Below are positions 26,573-34,500 of a stretch of 64,000 nucleotides of DNA, piece by piece. The translations under genes were made by a program, and so were the position numbers. Positions within the stretch are counted from its first letter, which is position 1; each line of letters opens with the position of its first letter. Where the stretch lies: positions 120,506-184,505 of the forward strand of contig BEHM01000001.1 in NCBI GenBank assembly GCA_002923315.1. Direction: 5' to 3'. This DNA is from a bacterium HR10. GTDB lineage: Bacteria; Acidobacteriota; Blastocatellia; HR10. The notes below the pieces were generated by a model. That model had not been told where the DNA came from and ran no database searches. It saw only the letters and a program-made list of their open reading frames with translations.

Positions 26573-29500
26573 ATGGAGAGGGAGGTTGTCGAGCTGGAGC
26601 ATCAGGCGGGCGTCGAGGAGCCTGATCCGATCACGAGCCGCTCGATGAGCGGCCCCCTGTTGATCGCCTCGCTGGTGCTCATCGGTACGCTCATCTGGGC
26701 GCTCTACGATGAGGTGTACGGGCGGCGCCCGTGGAAGGCGATGCAGCGGGAGTTCGTGGAGCGCTACACGGCCTATTTGAAGCGGATCAAGCCGCGGCAA
26801 GCGGCGACCGAAGCGGCGCTCAAGCAATCGCCTGAGTACAAGAAGCTCGAACAGGACTTGATGGCCGCTCGACAGGCCGTCGCCCCGCGCGTGCAGGAGA
26901 TTGATCGGGAATTGGCGGAGATCGAGCGGCAGTTGGAGGCCATTCGGCCGGTCTTCCAGGATGCGCGCGCCAAGATCGGAGCCTTGACCTACGAATGGGA
27001 GGTGGCGACGAGCGAGCGCGCTAAGGCGCGCAAGATGCGCGAGATCGAAGAGGCGAAGCGGGGACCGTTCCGCGTGCGCCTGATCGCCGCCGACGGGGAG
27101 GGGAGCAATGCGGAATGGCGCTTGACCTTCGACGAGTTGCAGCGCCGATTCCTGGGTCTGCAGGAGCGCAAGGCGCAGCTCGTCTCCGAGCGGGCGCGGT
27201 TGCTGGAACCCGTCATAGAGGTCGAGCGGAAGATGAATCAGTATCTGCAGGACCACCTCGTTGGCCTCGATCAGAAGCAGATTGATGGCCTGATCCGCAA
27301 GATGGAGACCTTCAAGATCGAGTTGAAGCAGATCCACGTCCCGGATGGGGATCTCGTGGATCGCTGCATCTCGTGTCACGTGGGGATCCTGGAGCCGCTG
27401 CCGCTGACGGAACAGATCATGGGGCGGAAGGCCTTCGTCAGCCATCCGAATCCCCGGCTGTTGCGCATTCACAATCCCGAGCGGTTCGGCTGCTCGCCCT
27501 GTCACGGCGGGAACGGGCGCGCCACCACGAGCGTCGTCAAGGCGCATGGGTTGAACAAGCATTGGCTCTGGCCGCTCTATCAACCGGAGAATTACGAGGC
27601 TGGGTGCGTGCAATGCCATTTCCGAGATCGCGTCCTGGAGGGGGCGGAGGTCTTCAATCTCGGGCGCGATCTCTACGAGTTGAAGGGATGCGTGGGCTGC
27701 CATCGCTACGAGGGCTATGATCGGGAGGCCGATGCCTTGGCCGAGGTCCGAAAGACGATCCGGCAGTTGAACTTGGAGCGGGCGGAGAACGAGCGCGAGA
27801 TTCGGCGCACGCTGCGCGCGGCCGATCAGGCCACCGATGACCGCGAGGCGCGCCGACTCTACGCCCTGGCCGAGAGCTTGCGCGTCAAAAACAGTCAGAT
27901 CGCCGATCGGCTGGAGCAATTGGAGCTGCAGGCCAAGTATCTCATGCAGGACCAGAAGAAGGTCGGGCCGAATCTGAAAGAGATCCGCCTGAAGTTGCGC
28001 AAGGAGTGGATCCCCGTCTGGATTGAGAATCCGCACGCCTTCCGTCCGACGACGAAGATGCCGCGGTTCCGATTGACGAAGGAGGAGGTCCAAGCGATCT
28101 CGGCCTATCTCTGGCAGACGGCCTTGCGCGATCCCGTGCCCGCGCAGCCTCCGGGCGATCCGGTTCGAGGCCGCGAGTTGTTCGAGACGCGCGGATGCTT
28201 GGCCTGTCATGCGATCGGCGAAGGAGCGCAAGCCATCGGTGGGACCTTCGCCGCGAATCTCTCGCGTGTCGGGGAGAAGGTCAACTACGATTACCTCGTG
28301 CGCTGGATTCATAATCCGCGCGAGCGCGCGCGTCCCTACTGCCCGAACGAGCGTCGGGACATCGGGCCGGAGGATTACGCGAAGAAGGGCTTGCCCTTCC
28401 GCTTCGATCTCAATCACTCGAAGTGTCCCAGTTGCGGCTCCGAGATGCAGGTGCAGCAGATGACCGTCATGCCGAGCCTGCGCCTGTCCTGGCAGGAAGC
28501 GCGCGATATCGCCAGCTTCCTGATGACGCAACGGCGTCCGGGCGTCTCCTATCCGCCGGCCCCCTTCATGGATGATCCGAAGCTGAAGGCGCGCGGGGCG
28601 CAGCTCATCCGCCGCTATGGATGCGCCGGATGCCATGAAATCAGCGGGTTCGAGGAAGAGCCGAAGATCGGGACGGAGCTGACGCGCGAAGGGAGCAAGC
28701 CGCTGGAGCAACTCGACTTCGGGCTCCTGGCTCGCGAGGCGAAGCGTCAGGGGTGGTACAACCACAAGGGCTTCATCGAGAATAAGCTGCGGCAGCCCGA
28801 CATCTACGATCGCGGCAAACTGAAGGCCCCTGAGGATCGGCTCCGCATGCCGAATCCGAATCTCACCGAGGAGGAGATTCGAGCGCTGACGACCTTCTTG
28901 CTCGGGAGCGTCAACGCCACGCTGCCGCCGAGTTACTACTACACGCCCAATGATCAGCGGAAGGATATTCAGGAGGGCTGGTGGATCATCAAGAAGTACA
29001 ACTGCATGGGCTGCCATACGATCCTGCCGGGACAGCGCTCGGTCCTGAGCCAGCTCCCTCGGTATCAGGATCCGGATTGGAAGGACCAGTTGCCGCCGAG
29101 CTTGATCGGCGAGGGAGCGCGCGTGCGCCCGGATTGGTTGGCGCGATTCCTGGAGAATCCGGCGCTCAGCGAGACGAATCTGGAACGCAACGGCGTGCGC
29201 GAGTACCTGAAGGTTCGGATGCCGACCTTCTTCTTCTCGCCCAACGAGATTCGGATCCTCGTGCGGTTCTTCGAGGCGCTGTCGGCGCAGGCGCAGCCGT
29301 ATATCGAGCCGAAGCTCGAGCCGATCACGGAGACCGAGCGCGCTCTGGCGCGGCAGCTCTTCACCTCGCCCGCGGCTCCATGCTTGCGCTGCCATATGAC
29401 CGGAGATCCCGCGCACGATCAGCGGGCGACGGCGCCGAATTTCCTGATCGCGCGCGAGCGCTTGAAGCCCGGATGGACGGCGCGCTGGATGATTGATCCT

Positions 29501-29761
29501 CAAGCCATCAGTCCGGGCACGGCCATGCCCTCGGGGCTCTTCCGTCGCGAGGGGGATCGCTGGGTCTTCGCCGGGCCCTTGCCGGAAGCGTTCCGGACCT
29601 ATCCGGGGGATCACGTGGATCTGCTGGTGCGCTACATGTTTCAGCTGACGGCTGAGGAACAACGGCGTCTGCTGGCGGCCACGCGGCTGACGGCGCGCGC
29701 CCGCCCACCCAGCGTGAGCATGGCCTCCGACCGCTCGCGAGGCCGAAAGAGGGGAACATGA
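26573..29761 (+). CDS. Membrane-anchored octaheme c-type cytochrome
   Basis: 1062 residues. A short cytoplasmic N-terminus, one membrane helix (about 27-46) and a long charged coiled-coil region (about 60-250) precede eight CXXCH heme sites starting at residues 265, 307, 345, 373, 542, 684, 811 and 937. The last five lie in class I cytochrome c domains, each followed by a likely Met ligand (KMPRFRLTKEE, VMPSLRLSWQE, RMPNPNLTEEE, RMPTFFFSPNE, AMPSGLF). The first four are packed into about 110 residues. A CPSCG at 618 is not a heme site and may bind zinc. By position in the operon it replaces cytochrome c1 or f as electron acceptor of the Rieske protein. Confidence 0.92.
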   Translation: MEREVVELEHQAGVEEPDPITSRSMSGPLLIASLVLIGTLIWALYDEVYGRRPWKAMQREFVERYTAYLKRIKPRQAATEAALKQSPEYKKLEQDLMAARQAVAPRVQEIDRELAEIERQLEAIRPVFQDARAKIGALTYEWEVATSERAKARKMREIEEAKRGPFRVRLIAADGEGSNAEWRLTFDELQRRFLGLQERKAQLVSERARLLEPVIEVERKMNQYLQDHLVGLDQKQIDGLIRKMETFKIELKQIHVPDGDLVDRCISCHVGILEPLPLTEQIMGRKAFVSHPNPRLLRIHNPERFGCSPCHGGNGRATTSVVKAHGLNKHWLWPLYQPENYEAGCVQCHFRDRVLEGAEVFNLGRDLYELKGCVGCHRYEGYDREADALAEVRKTIRQLNLERAENEREIRRTLRAADQATDDREARRLYALAESLRVKNSQIADRLEQLELQAKYLMQDQKKVGPNLKEIRLKLRKEWIPVWIENPHAFRPTTKMPRFRLTKEEVQAISAYLWQTALRDPVPAQPPGDPVRGRELFETRGCLACHAIGEGAQAIGGTFAANLSRVGEKVNYDYLVRWIHNPRERARPYCPNERRDIGPEDYAKKGLPFRFDLNHSKCPSCGSEMQVQQMTVMPSLRLSWQEARDIASFLMTQRRPGVSYPPAPFMDDPKLKARGAQLIRRYGCAGCHEISGFEEEPKIGTELTREGSKPLEQLDFGLLAREAKRQGWYNHKGFIENKLRQPDIYDRGKLKAPEDRLRMPNPNLTEEEIRALTTFLLGSVNATLPPSYYYTPNDQRKDIQEGWWIIKKYNCMGCHTILPGQRSVLSQLPRYQDPDWKDQLPPSLIGEGARVRPDWLARFLENPALSETNLERNGVREYLKVRMPTFFFSPNEIRILVRFFEALSAQAQPYIEPKLEPITETERALARQLFTSPAAPCLRCHMTGDPAHDQRATAPNFLIARERLKPGWTARWMIDPQAISPGTAMPSGLFRREGDRWVFAGPLPEAFRTYPGDHVDLLVRYMFQLTAEEQRRLLAATRLTARARPPSVSMASDRSRGRKRGT

Positions 29762-29789
29762 GTGATCTCATGATCAGGAGGGGAATGCG

Positions 29790-30650
29790 ATGAAGACCTG
29801 GAGACTCTCAGCTCTCGCTTTGATCCTTGCTCTCGCCGCACTGAGCCTGCAGTGCGGGAAGAAAGAAGAAGTGAGCGAAGCGCCCAAAGAAGAAGCGGCG
29901 CCCACGACGACCTATCAGCCGACCGGCGACGAGGGAGCGATCGTCGGCGTCGTGAACTTCACGGGGCAGCCGCCCCAGCGACGCCGCATCCAAATGGAAG
30001 CCGATCCGGTCTGCGCGCAGAAGAATCCCAACGCGCTGTCGGAGGAGGTCATCGTCAATAACGGGAAGTTGCAGAACGTCTTCGTCTACGTCAAGAGCGG
30101 ATTGGAGAAGTACTCCTTCCCCGTGCCTGCGGAGGAAGTCGTGCTCGACCAGAACGGGTGCATGTATCGTCCGCACGTGCTGGGCGTCATGGCCAATCAG
30201 AATGTGAAGATCATCACGAGCGATCCGACCAATCATAACATCCATCCGACGCCGAAGAACAATCCCGAGTGGAATGTGAACCAGCCACCGGGATCGGATC
30301 CCATCATTCGCTCCTTCCCGCGTCCGGAGGTGATGATCCCGGTCAAGTGCAATCAGCATCCGTGGATGCGCGCCTATATCGGCGTCCTGCGCCATCCGTT
30401 CCATGCTGTGAGCAAGGAGGATGGGAGCTTCGAGATCAAGGGCTTGCCGCCGGGCGAATACGAGATCGAGGCCTGGCACGAGCGATATGGAGCGCAAGTG
30501 GCGAAGGTGACCGTCGGGGCGAAAGAGACGAAGCAGATTGAGTTCACCTACGCGGCGGGGCAAGCCTATCGTCCGGGATCACTGCGCCTGATGCCGGCGC
30601 TCGTGTTGCCCTGCTGCGAGATGGGGCGCGCGAGCATCTCGAAGCGGTGA
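29790..30650 (+). CDS. Cupredoxin-like lipoprotein (blue copper candidate)
   Basis: 286 residues with an export signal ending at a probable lipid-modified Cys22 (LSLQC, an atypical lipobox). Copper ligands of a plastocyanin type are visible: H149 or H152 in TNHNIHP, then C187, H190 and M193 in KCNQHPWM. After the copper site a short regulatory-like beta domain follows (DGSFEIKGLPPGEYEIEAWHE). Family members are annotated only as carboxypeptidase-regulatory-like proteins. Its place at the end of the bc operon makes it a candidate electron carrier to the oxidase. A strong terminator follows. Confidence 0.82.
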   Translation: MKTWRLSALALILALAALSLQCGKKEEVSEAPKEEAAPTTTYQPTGDEGAIVGVVNFTGQPPQRRRIQMEADPVCAQKNPNALSEEVIVNNGKLQNVFVYVKSGLEKYSFPVPAEEVVLDQNGCMYRPHVLGVMANQNVKIITSDPTNHNIHPTPKNNPEWNVNQPPGSDPIIRSFPRPEVMIPVKCNQHPWMRAYIGVLRHPFHAVSKEDGSFEIKGLPPGEYEIEAWHERYGAQVAKVTVGAKETKQIEFTYAAGQAYRPGSLRLMPALVLPCCEMGRASISKR

Positions 30651-30684
30651 GGGGAAAGGCGGGGAAGAGTTTCGATCCTGCCAA

Positions 30685-30728
30685 GCGGGAGGGTTGAGTG
30701 CGCCCTCCCGCGAGATGTTTTTTCTTTT
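30685..30728 (+). terminator. Rho-independent terminator after the bc operon
   Basis: Perfect 9 bp stem GCGGGAGGG / CCCTCCCGC (30685-30693, 30703-30711) with a 9-base loop. A T-rich tract (TTTTTTCTTTT) starts six bases later. It separates the operon from ctaA. Confidence 0.8.
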
Positions 30729-30743
30729 GCTGAGGATCGCCTC

Positions 30744-31682
30744 ATGAGAGGAGAGCGCGCGATTCATCGGCTGGCTCTGGTGACGGTGGGGGCGACGTTT
30801 CTCCTCATCGTCCTCGGCGCTTTGGTGACGAGCAACGAGGCGGGTGATTCCGTGCCGGATTGGCCGACGGCTTTCGGACGCTGGCTGCCGCTCGATCACA
30901 TCGTCGGGAACGTCGTCTATGAATACACGCATCGCGTCGTGGCGGCGACGGTGGCGCTGATGACGCTCGCGCTGAATATGGCGTTGTGGCGCAGGGAAGA
31001 ACGGTCATGGGTTCGTGGGTTGGGGCTCATGGCGCTGTTGGCCGTCCTCGGCCAGGCGTTGCTCGGCGGCGCGCGCGTCCTCTTTCTGGAGCATCGGTTC
31101 GCGCTGGCCTTAACGCATGCCTTCATGGCGCAGTTCTTCTTCGGTCTCACGGTGAGCGTAGCGGTGGTCACCTCGCCAAGATGGCGGCGGTGGGAAGCTC
31201 GTGAGCGAACGGCTCATCTGCCGGCTTATCTCCCGAAGCTGTGCGGCGCGGCGGTCCTCGGGTTGTTCGTTCAGCTCCTTCTAGGGGCGGGATTTCGCCA
31301 TCGCGGGTTGGGGATCCTCCCGCACATCCTCGGGGCTATTGTGGTGAGTGGCGCAATCCTTGGCGTCGTTCGGGCCGTGCGGAGGGCGGTGCGGGCACCC
31401 GAAGCCCCGAGTGAGGTTCGAGCGCTCGCCCGTCAGGCGCTCTGGGCTGCGGGCCTTCTGGTCGCGCAGATCGCTTTGGGGATCGCGGCCTATTTCGCGC
31501 GTCGCGCTTCGCGGTTCGATCCGCAACCGCTTGAGCCGATGATCTCGCTCACTGTCGCGCACGTGGCGGGTGGGGCCGCGCTTCTGGCCATCGTCCTCGT
31601 CCTCACGTGGTGGACGGTTGGGCTGAGCGAGCGAGCGCGTGCAGCGGTCGCGCCTCGACCGATGAGTGAGAGAGCCTTCTGA
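30744..31682 (+). CDS. ctaA: Heme A synthase
   Basis: 312-residue membrane protein of the Cox15/CtaA family, oxidising the C8 methyl of heme O to give heme A for aa3 oxidases. Eight hydrophobic segments. Conserved histidines are in YEYTHRVVA, LEHRFALALTHAF and TVAHVAGG. VTSNEAGDSVPDWP near the N-terminus is also a family mark. The start follows GAGGATCGCCTC. ctaB overlaps its stop codon by one base. Confidence 0.93.
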   Translation: MRGERAIHRLALVTVGATFLLIVLGALVTSNEAGDSVPDWPTAFGRWLPLDHIVGNVVYEYTHRVVAATVALMTLALNMALWRREERSWVRGLGLMALLAVLGQALLGGARVLFLEHRFALALTHAFMAQFFFGLTVSVAVVTSPRWRRWEARERTAHLPAYLPKLCGAAVLGLFVQLLLGAGFRHRGLGILPHILGAIVVSGAILGVVRAVRRAVRAPEAPSEVRALARQALWAAGLLVAQIALGIAAYFARRASRFDPQPLEPMISLTVAHVAGGAALLAIVLVLTWWTVGLSERARAAVAPRPMSERAF

Positions 31683-32605
31683 TGCGCGCGTGGGGTGGCC
31701 AGCTTCGGAGCATTCGCGAAGCGTTGGGACGACATCGCGGGCTGGCCACAGTCTGGGCGTATGTCGAGCTGACTAAGCCTGACATCACGCTGCTTGTCGT
31801 CATCACCGCGGCGGCCGCCTTCTGGCTCGGATCCGATCATCCGGTGGATCGTCTCGCCTTGCGACATGTGCTCGTGGGGATCACGGCGCTCTCGGCGGGC
31901 ATCGCGGCGATGAACCACTATCTGGAGCGAGAACGGGATGGACGAATGCGTCGGACGAGCCGACGCCCTCTGCCGAGTGGTCGGCTGCGACCGCATCAGG
32001 CGTTGATCTTCGGTCTGGGGCTTTCGATCCTCGCCGAAGTGCATCTCTTCTTCTTCCTCAATCCGCTGACGGCGCTCTTGGGGGCTTTGGCCTTCGGGAG
32101 CTACCTCTTCATCTACACCCCCCTGAAGACGCGGACGACGCTCTGCACGGCGATCGGCGCCATCCCGGGGGCGATGCCTGCTCTGATGGGGTGGACGGCC
32201 GCGCGCGGCGAGATCACGGTGGAAGGGTGGGTGTTATTCGCGATCCTCTTCCTCTGGCAGTTCCCGCACTTCTTCGCCATCGCGTGGATGTATCGCGAGG
32301 ACTACGCGCGCGGAGGGATTCGGATGCTGCCGGTCGTGGATCCCGACGGTCGGCGAACGGGGCGGCAGATCGTGCTCTATACGCTCTTGCTCGTCGGGGT
32401 CAGCCTTCTTCCTCCGTTGCTCAGACTCTCAGGGCCGGTGTATCTGATCGGGGCGATCCTTCTGGGGGGATATTTCCTCCGGCACAGCCTTCGTGCCGCC
32501 CGCACACGCGCGCGCGGACATGCCCGCCAGGTCCTTAAAGCTTCGATCGTGTATCTGCCGTTGCTGTTAGGTCTCATGTGCCTCGATCTCCCGGCTCTCC
32601 CCTGA
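31682..32605 (+). CDS. ctaB: Protoheme IX farnesyltransferase (heme O synthase)
   Basis: 307-residue UbiA-family prenyltransferase. It starts in a TGATG overlap with ctaA. Substrate motifs are NHYLERERDGRMRRT (first Asp-rich region) and WMYREDYARGGIRML (second). LTKPDITLLVVITA at the N-terminus is typical. It makes heme O from heme B, the substrate of CtaA. Its last 39 bases overlap, on the opposite strand, the end of the small CAMC gene that closes the oxidase operon. Confidence 0.95.
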   Translation: MRAWGGQLRSIREALGRHRGLATVWAYVELTKPDITLLVVITAAAAFWLGSDHPVDRLALRHVLVGITALSAGIAAMNHYLERERDGRMRRTSRRPLPSGRLRPHQALIFGLGLSILAEVHLFFFLNPLTALLGALAFGSYLFIYTPLKTRTTLCTAIGAIPGAMPALMGWTAARGEITVEGWVLFAILFLWQFPHFFAIAWMYREDYARGGIRMLPVVDPDGRRTGRQIVLYTLLLVGVSLLPPLLRLSGPVYLIGAILLGGYFLRHSLRAARTRARGHARQVLKASIVYLPLLLGLMCLDLPALP

Positions 32606-32848
32606 GCGGTCGTCCTCCGCGCGATTCCACACCGTGACGGCGAGCCAGAAGACGAGGCCGAGGATCGCGACCGGAGGGATCAGCAGTGCGAGGATGGCCG
32701 TATTCAAGACCCTCGCGATCTCGCCCAGGCGCGATGATCCGGCGACGGCCGTTCGACACATAGCGCACTGAGCGAGAAGAGGAGAGAGCTCCCCCAGGAG
32801 CCCAAGGGCGAGCCCCAGCAACGCACTTATGCCGAGTCGTCTCACCAT
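32567..32848 (-). CDS. Small two-helix membrane protein with a CAMC motif
   Basis: 93 residues. A signal-like first helix (5-25) ends at QCAMC, with C28 and C31 just outside the membrane, followed by a second helix (about 48-70) and a charged tail. No known family is assigned by me; small proteins of this kind occur at the end of oxidase clusters. It is the last gene of the oxidase operon, 5 bases after subunit IV. The CxxC facing the periplasm suggests a role in metal or thiol handling during oxidase assembly, which is inference. Confidence 0.7.
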   Translation of the reverse strand: MVRRLGISALLGLALGLLGELSPLLAQCAMCRTAVAGSSRLGEIARVLNTAILALLIPPVAILGLVFWLAVTVWNRAEDDRSGESREIEAHET

Positions 32849-32853
32849 CTCAT

Positions 32854-33165
32854 TTATCGAACGGCCAATCGGAATGCGCGCACGCCGTCCGGGAAGAAGA
32901 CAGCGAGCAGCGCGATGCAGAGCACCATCGCCGGGATGAGCGTGACGACGAGACTCAAGCGCTCAAACCGCAGATGCATGAAGTGCGCCATGATGAGGGC
33001 GGCTTTGACGATGGAGAGCCCCATCAACAGAAAGAGCATCAATCTGACCGGCAGGTGAAAGTACGCCAACGTGACCTCGATGGCGGTGAGGGTGAGCAAC
33101 CACACCCATGTCAGGTAGTAGAGCTTTGGTCCCGTCTCCGCGTGTCCAGCGTGCGTCGTCTCCAT
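32854..33165 (-). CDS. Cytochrome c oxidase subunit IV (prokaryotic)
   Basis: 103-residue protein with three hydrophobic helices and a short His-containing N-terminus. ALIMAHFMHLRFE in the second and third helix region is the family hallmark of COX4_pro/CyoD-like subunits. ATG at 33165 follows GGAAGGAGGGC. It stabilises the oxidase. The next gene upstream, subunit III, ends 14 bases away. Confidence 0.88.
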   Translation of the reverse strand: METTHAGHAETGPKLYYLTWVWLLTLTAIEVTLAYFHLPVRLMLFLLMGLSIVKAALIMAHFMHLRFERLSLVVTLIPAMVLCIALLAVFFPDGVRAFRLAVR

Positions 33166-33179
33166 AGCGCCCTCCTTCC

Positions 33180-33809
33180 TCACGGCATCTTCACCGAGAG
33201 CAAATAGACGAGCGGAAAGATGAACATCCAGACGAGATCCACGAAGTGCCAATAGAGGCCACTGATCTCCACGTCCTCGTGCGTGAAGCGCCCGCGAGAG
33301 ACGCCGAGCGCGATGACGCCCAGATAGATCACACCGCTCGCGACATGCAGCATGTGCAAGCCCGTGAGCGTGAAGAACGAGGCTCCGAACAGCGGTACGC
33401 CCCACGGGTTCTCCCACATTCGGACGCCCTCGGCGATGAGCCCGGCCCATTCTTTGGCGTGCAGGAGGATGAAGAGAATCCCTCCGAGCATTGTCAGAAG
33501 GATGAACCGAACGGTGCGGGAGCGATCGCCCAGACTGGACGCGCGCACGGCCAGTGCCATCGTCAGGCTGCTGGAGAGCAAGCAGAAGGTCATCAGCGTC
33601 GCCATGACGATCGTGGGCCAGAGCTCGAAGGGCATCGGCCAGCGCTCGCTTGCGATCCGCACATAGCTATAGCCCACCAGGAGTCCGGAGAAGGTCAGCG
33701 AGTCCGAGACGATGAAGAGCCACATGCCGAGCTTCTTCGAGCCCACGGCGAAGGGGGAGATACCACCCTCCCATTCGGCGAATCGGAGTCGTTCGATGTG
33801 CTCGGCCAT
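33180..33809 (-). CDS. ctaE: Cytochrome c oxidase subunit III (second copy)
   Basis: 209 residues, seven predicted transmembrane helices. LGMWLFIVSDSLTFSGLLV at the start, FFTLTGLHMLHV and GLYWHFVDLVWMFIFPLVYL are subunit III signatures. Start ATG at 33809 has GGAGG 8 bases upstream; an ATG at 33815, overlapping the preceding stop, is too near to it. Subunit III flanks subunit I and supports sustained turnover. It differs clearly from the adjacent first copy. Confidence 0.9.
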   Translation of the reverse strand: MAEHIERLRFAEWEGGISPFAVGSKKLGMWLFIVSDSLTFSGLLVGYSYVRIASERWPMPFELWPTIVMATLMTFCLLSSSLTMALAVRASSLGDRSRTVRFILLTMLGGILFILLHAKEWAGLIAEGVRMWENPWGVPLFGASFFTLTGLHMLHVASGVIYLGVIALGVSRGRFTHEDVEISGLYWHFVDLVWMFIFPLVYLLSVKMP

Positions 33810-33814
33810 CGGCA

Positions 33815-34492
33815 TCACCTCCAGAGGAAGAGCAGGATGAAGAGATACACCCACAGCCCGTCCATGAAATGCCAATACAGAGCCGCCGTTCCCACGAGGG
33901 CACCATAGCGCTTCAGGTGGTCCGGCGTCCCCATCAGGAGCAATCGCCGGCGCCATCCGCGCCATGTGAGATATCCGAGCGCGAGAAGACCTCCGAGCAG
34001 ATGGGCGCCGTGCGCCGCCGTCAGCAGGTAGAAGAACGAGCTGTGCGGATTCGTGCTCAGATAAATGCCCTGAGCGGTCAATTGCCGCCACACCTCATAT
34101 TGACCCGCAAGGAAAAGTAGACCTAAGAGCGTCGTCAGGGAGAGCCATCGCAGGGATTCTCGGATCGCCTCGCGCCGCAAAAGAGAACGGGCGCGATGTA
34201 AGGTGGCGCTGCTCAGGAGCAGCAGCGTCGTATTCACCCACAGGATCGAAGGGGGACTGAACGGACGCCAATCCTCCCCGAGCCCTTGCCGGACGATGTA
34301 CGCGCTCGTGAAGCCCAGAAACAGCATGCCGATCGAAGCGAGCGCGAAGAGCATGGCCAGGCGGTAGCTCCCCTCCGGAAGGCTCGGCGGCCTCTCCCCG
34401 CCGCCTCGTCCCCCATCGTCCGGGCGACCCGGAGGGCGCGAGCCGATGGTGATCGTCTCGATATCGGCGAGCGAGGGGATCGTCTTGGCCAT
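33815..34492 (-). CDS. Cytochrome c oxidase subunit III (first copy, divergent)
   Basis: 225 residues. A hydrophilic N-terminal stretch of about 45 residues, rich in Pro/Gly/Arg, precedes helices resembling subunit III: MLFLGFTSAYIVRQG, FFYLLTAAHGAHLLGG and ALYWHFMDGLWVYLFILLF. The tandem of two subunit III genes recalls coxMNOP-type clusters, where one is called CoxO/CoxP. Start ATG at 34492 follows GAGGAG; a TTG at 34504 overlaps the ctaD stop. Confidence 0.87.
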   Translation of the reverse strand: MAKTIPSLADIETITIGSRPPGRPDDGGRGGGERPPSLPEGSYRLAMLFALASIGMLFLGFTSAYIVRQGLGEDWRPFSPPSILWVNTTLLLLSSATLHRARSLLRREAIRESLRWLSLTTLLGLLFLAGQYEVWRQLTAQGIYLSTNPHSSFFYLLTAAHGAHLLGGLLALGYLTWRGWRRRLLLMGTPDHLKRYGALVGTAALYWHFMDGLWVYLFILLFLWR

Positions 34493-34500
34493 CGCTCTCC

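Noticed and set aside
28424-28438. CPSCG read as a ninth heme site
   Set aside because: The residue after the second Cys is Gly, not His, so it cannot be a standard heme c site.
24632-29662. A 1676-codon open frame on the minus strand, antisense to the cytochrome genes
   Set aside because: It mirrors the GC-rich third positions of the real genes. Its product is Arg/Leu/His/Gln-rich with no motif, while the plus strand encodes clear heme and membrane proteins.
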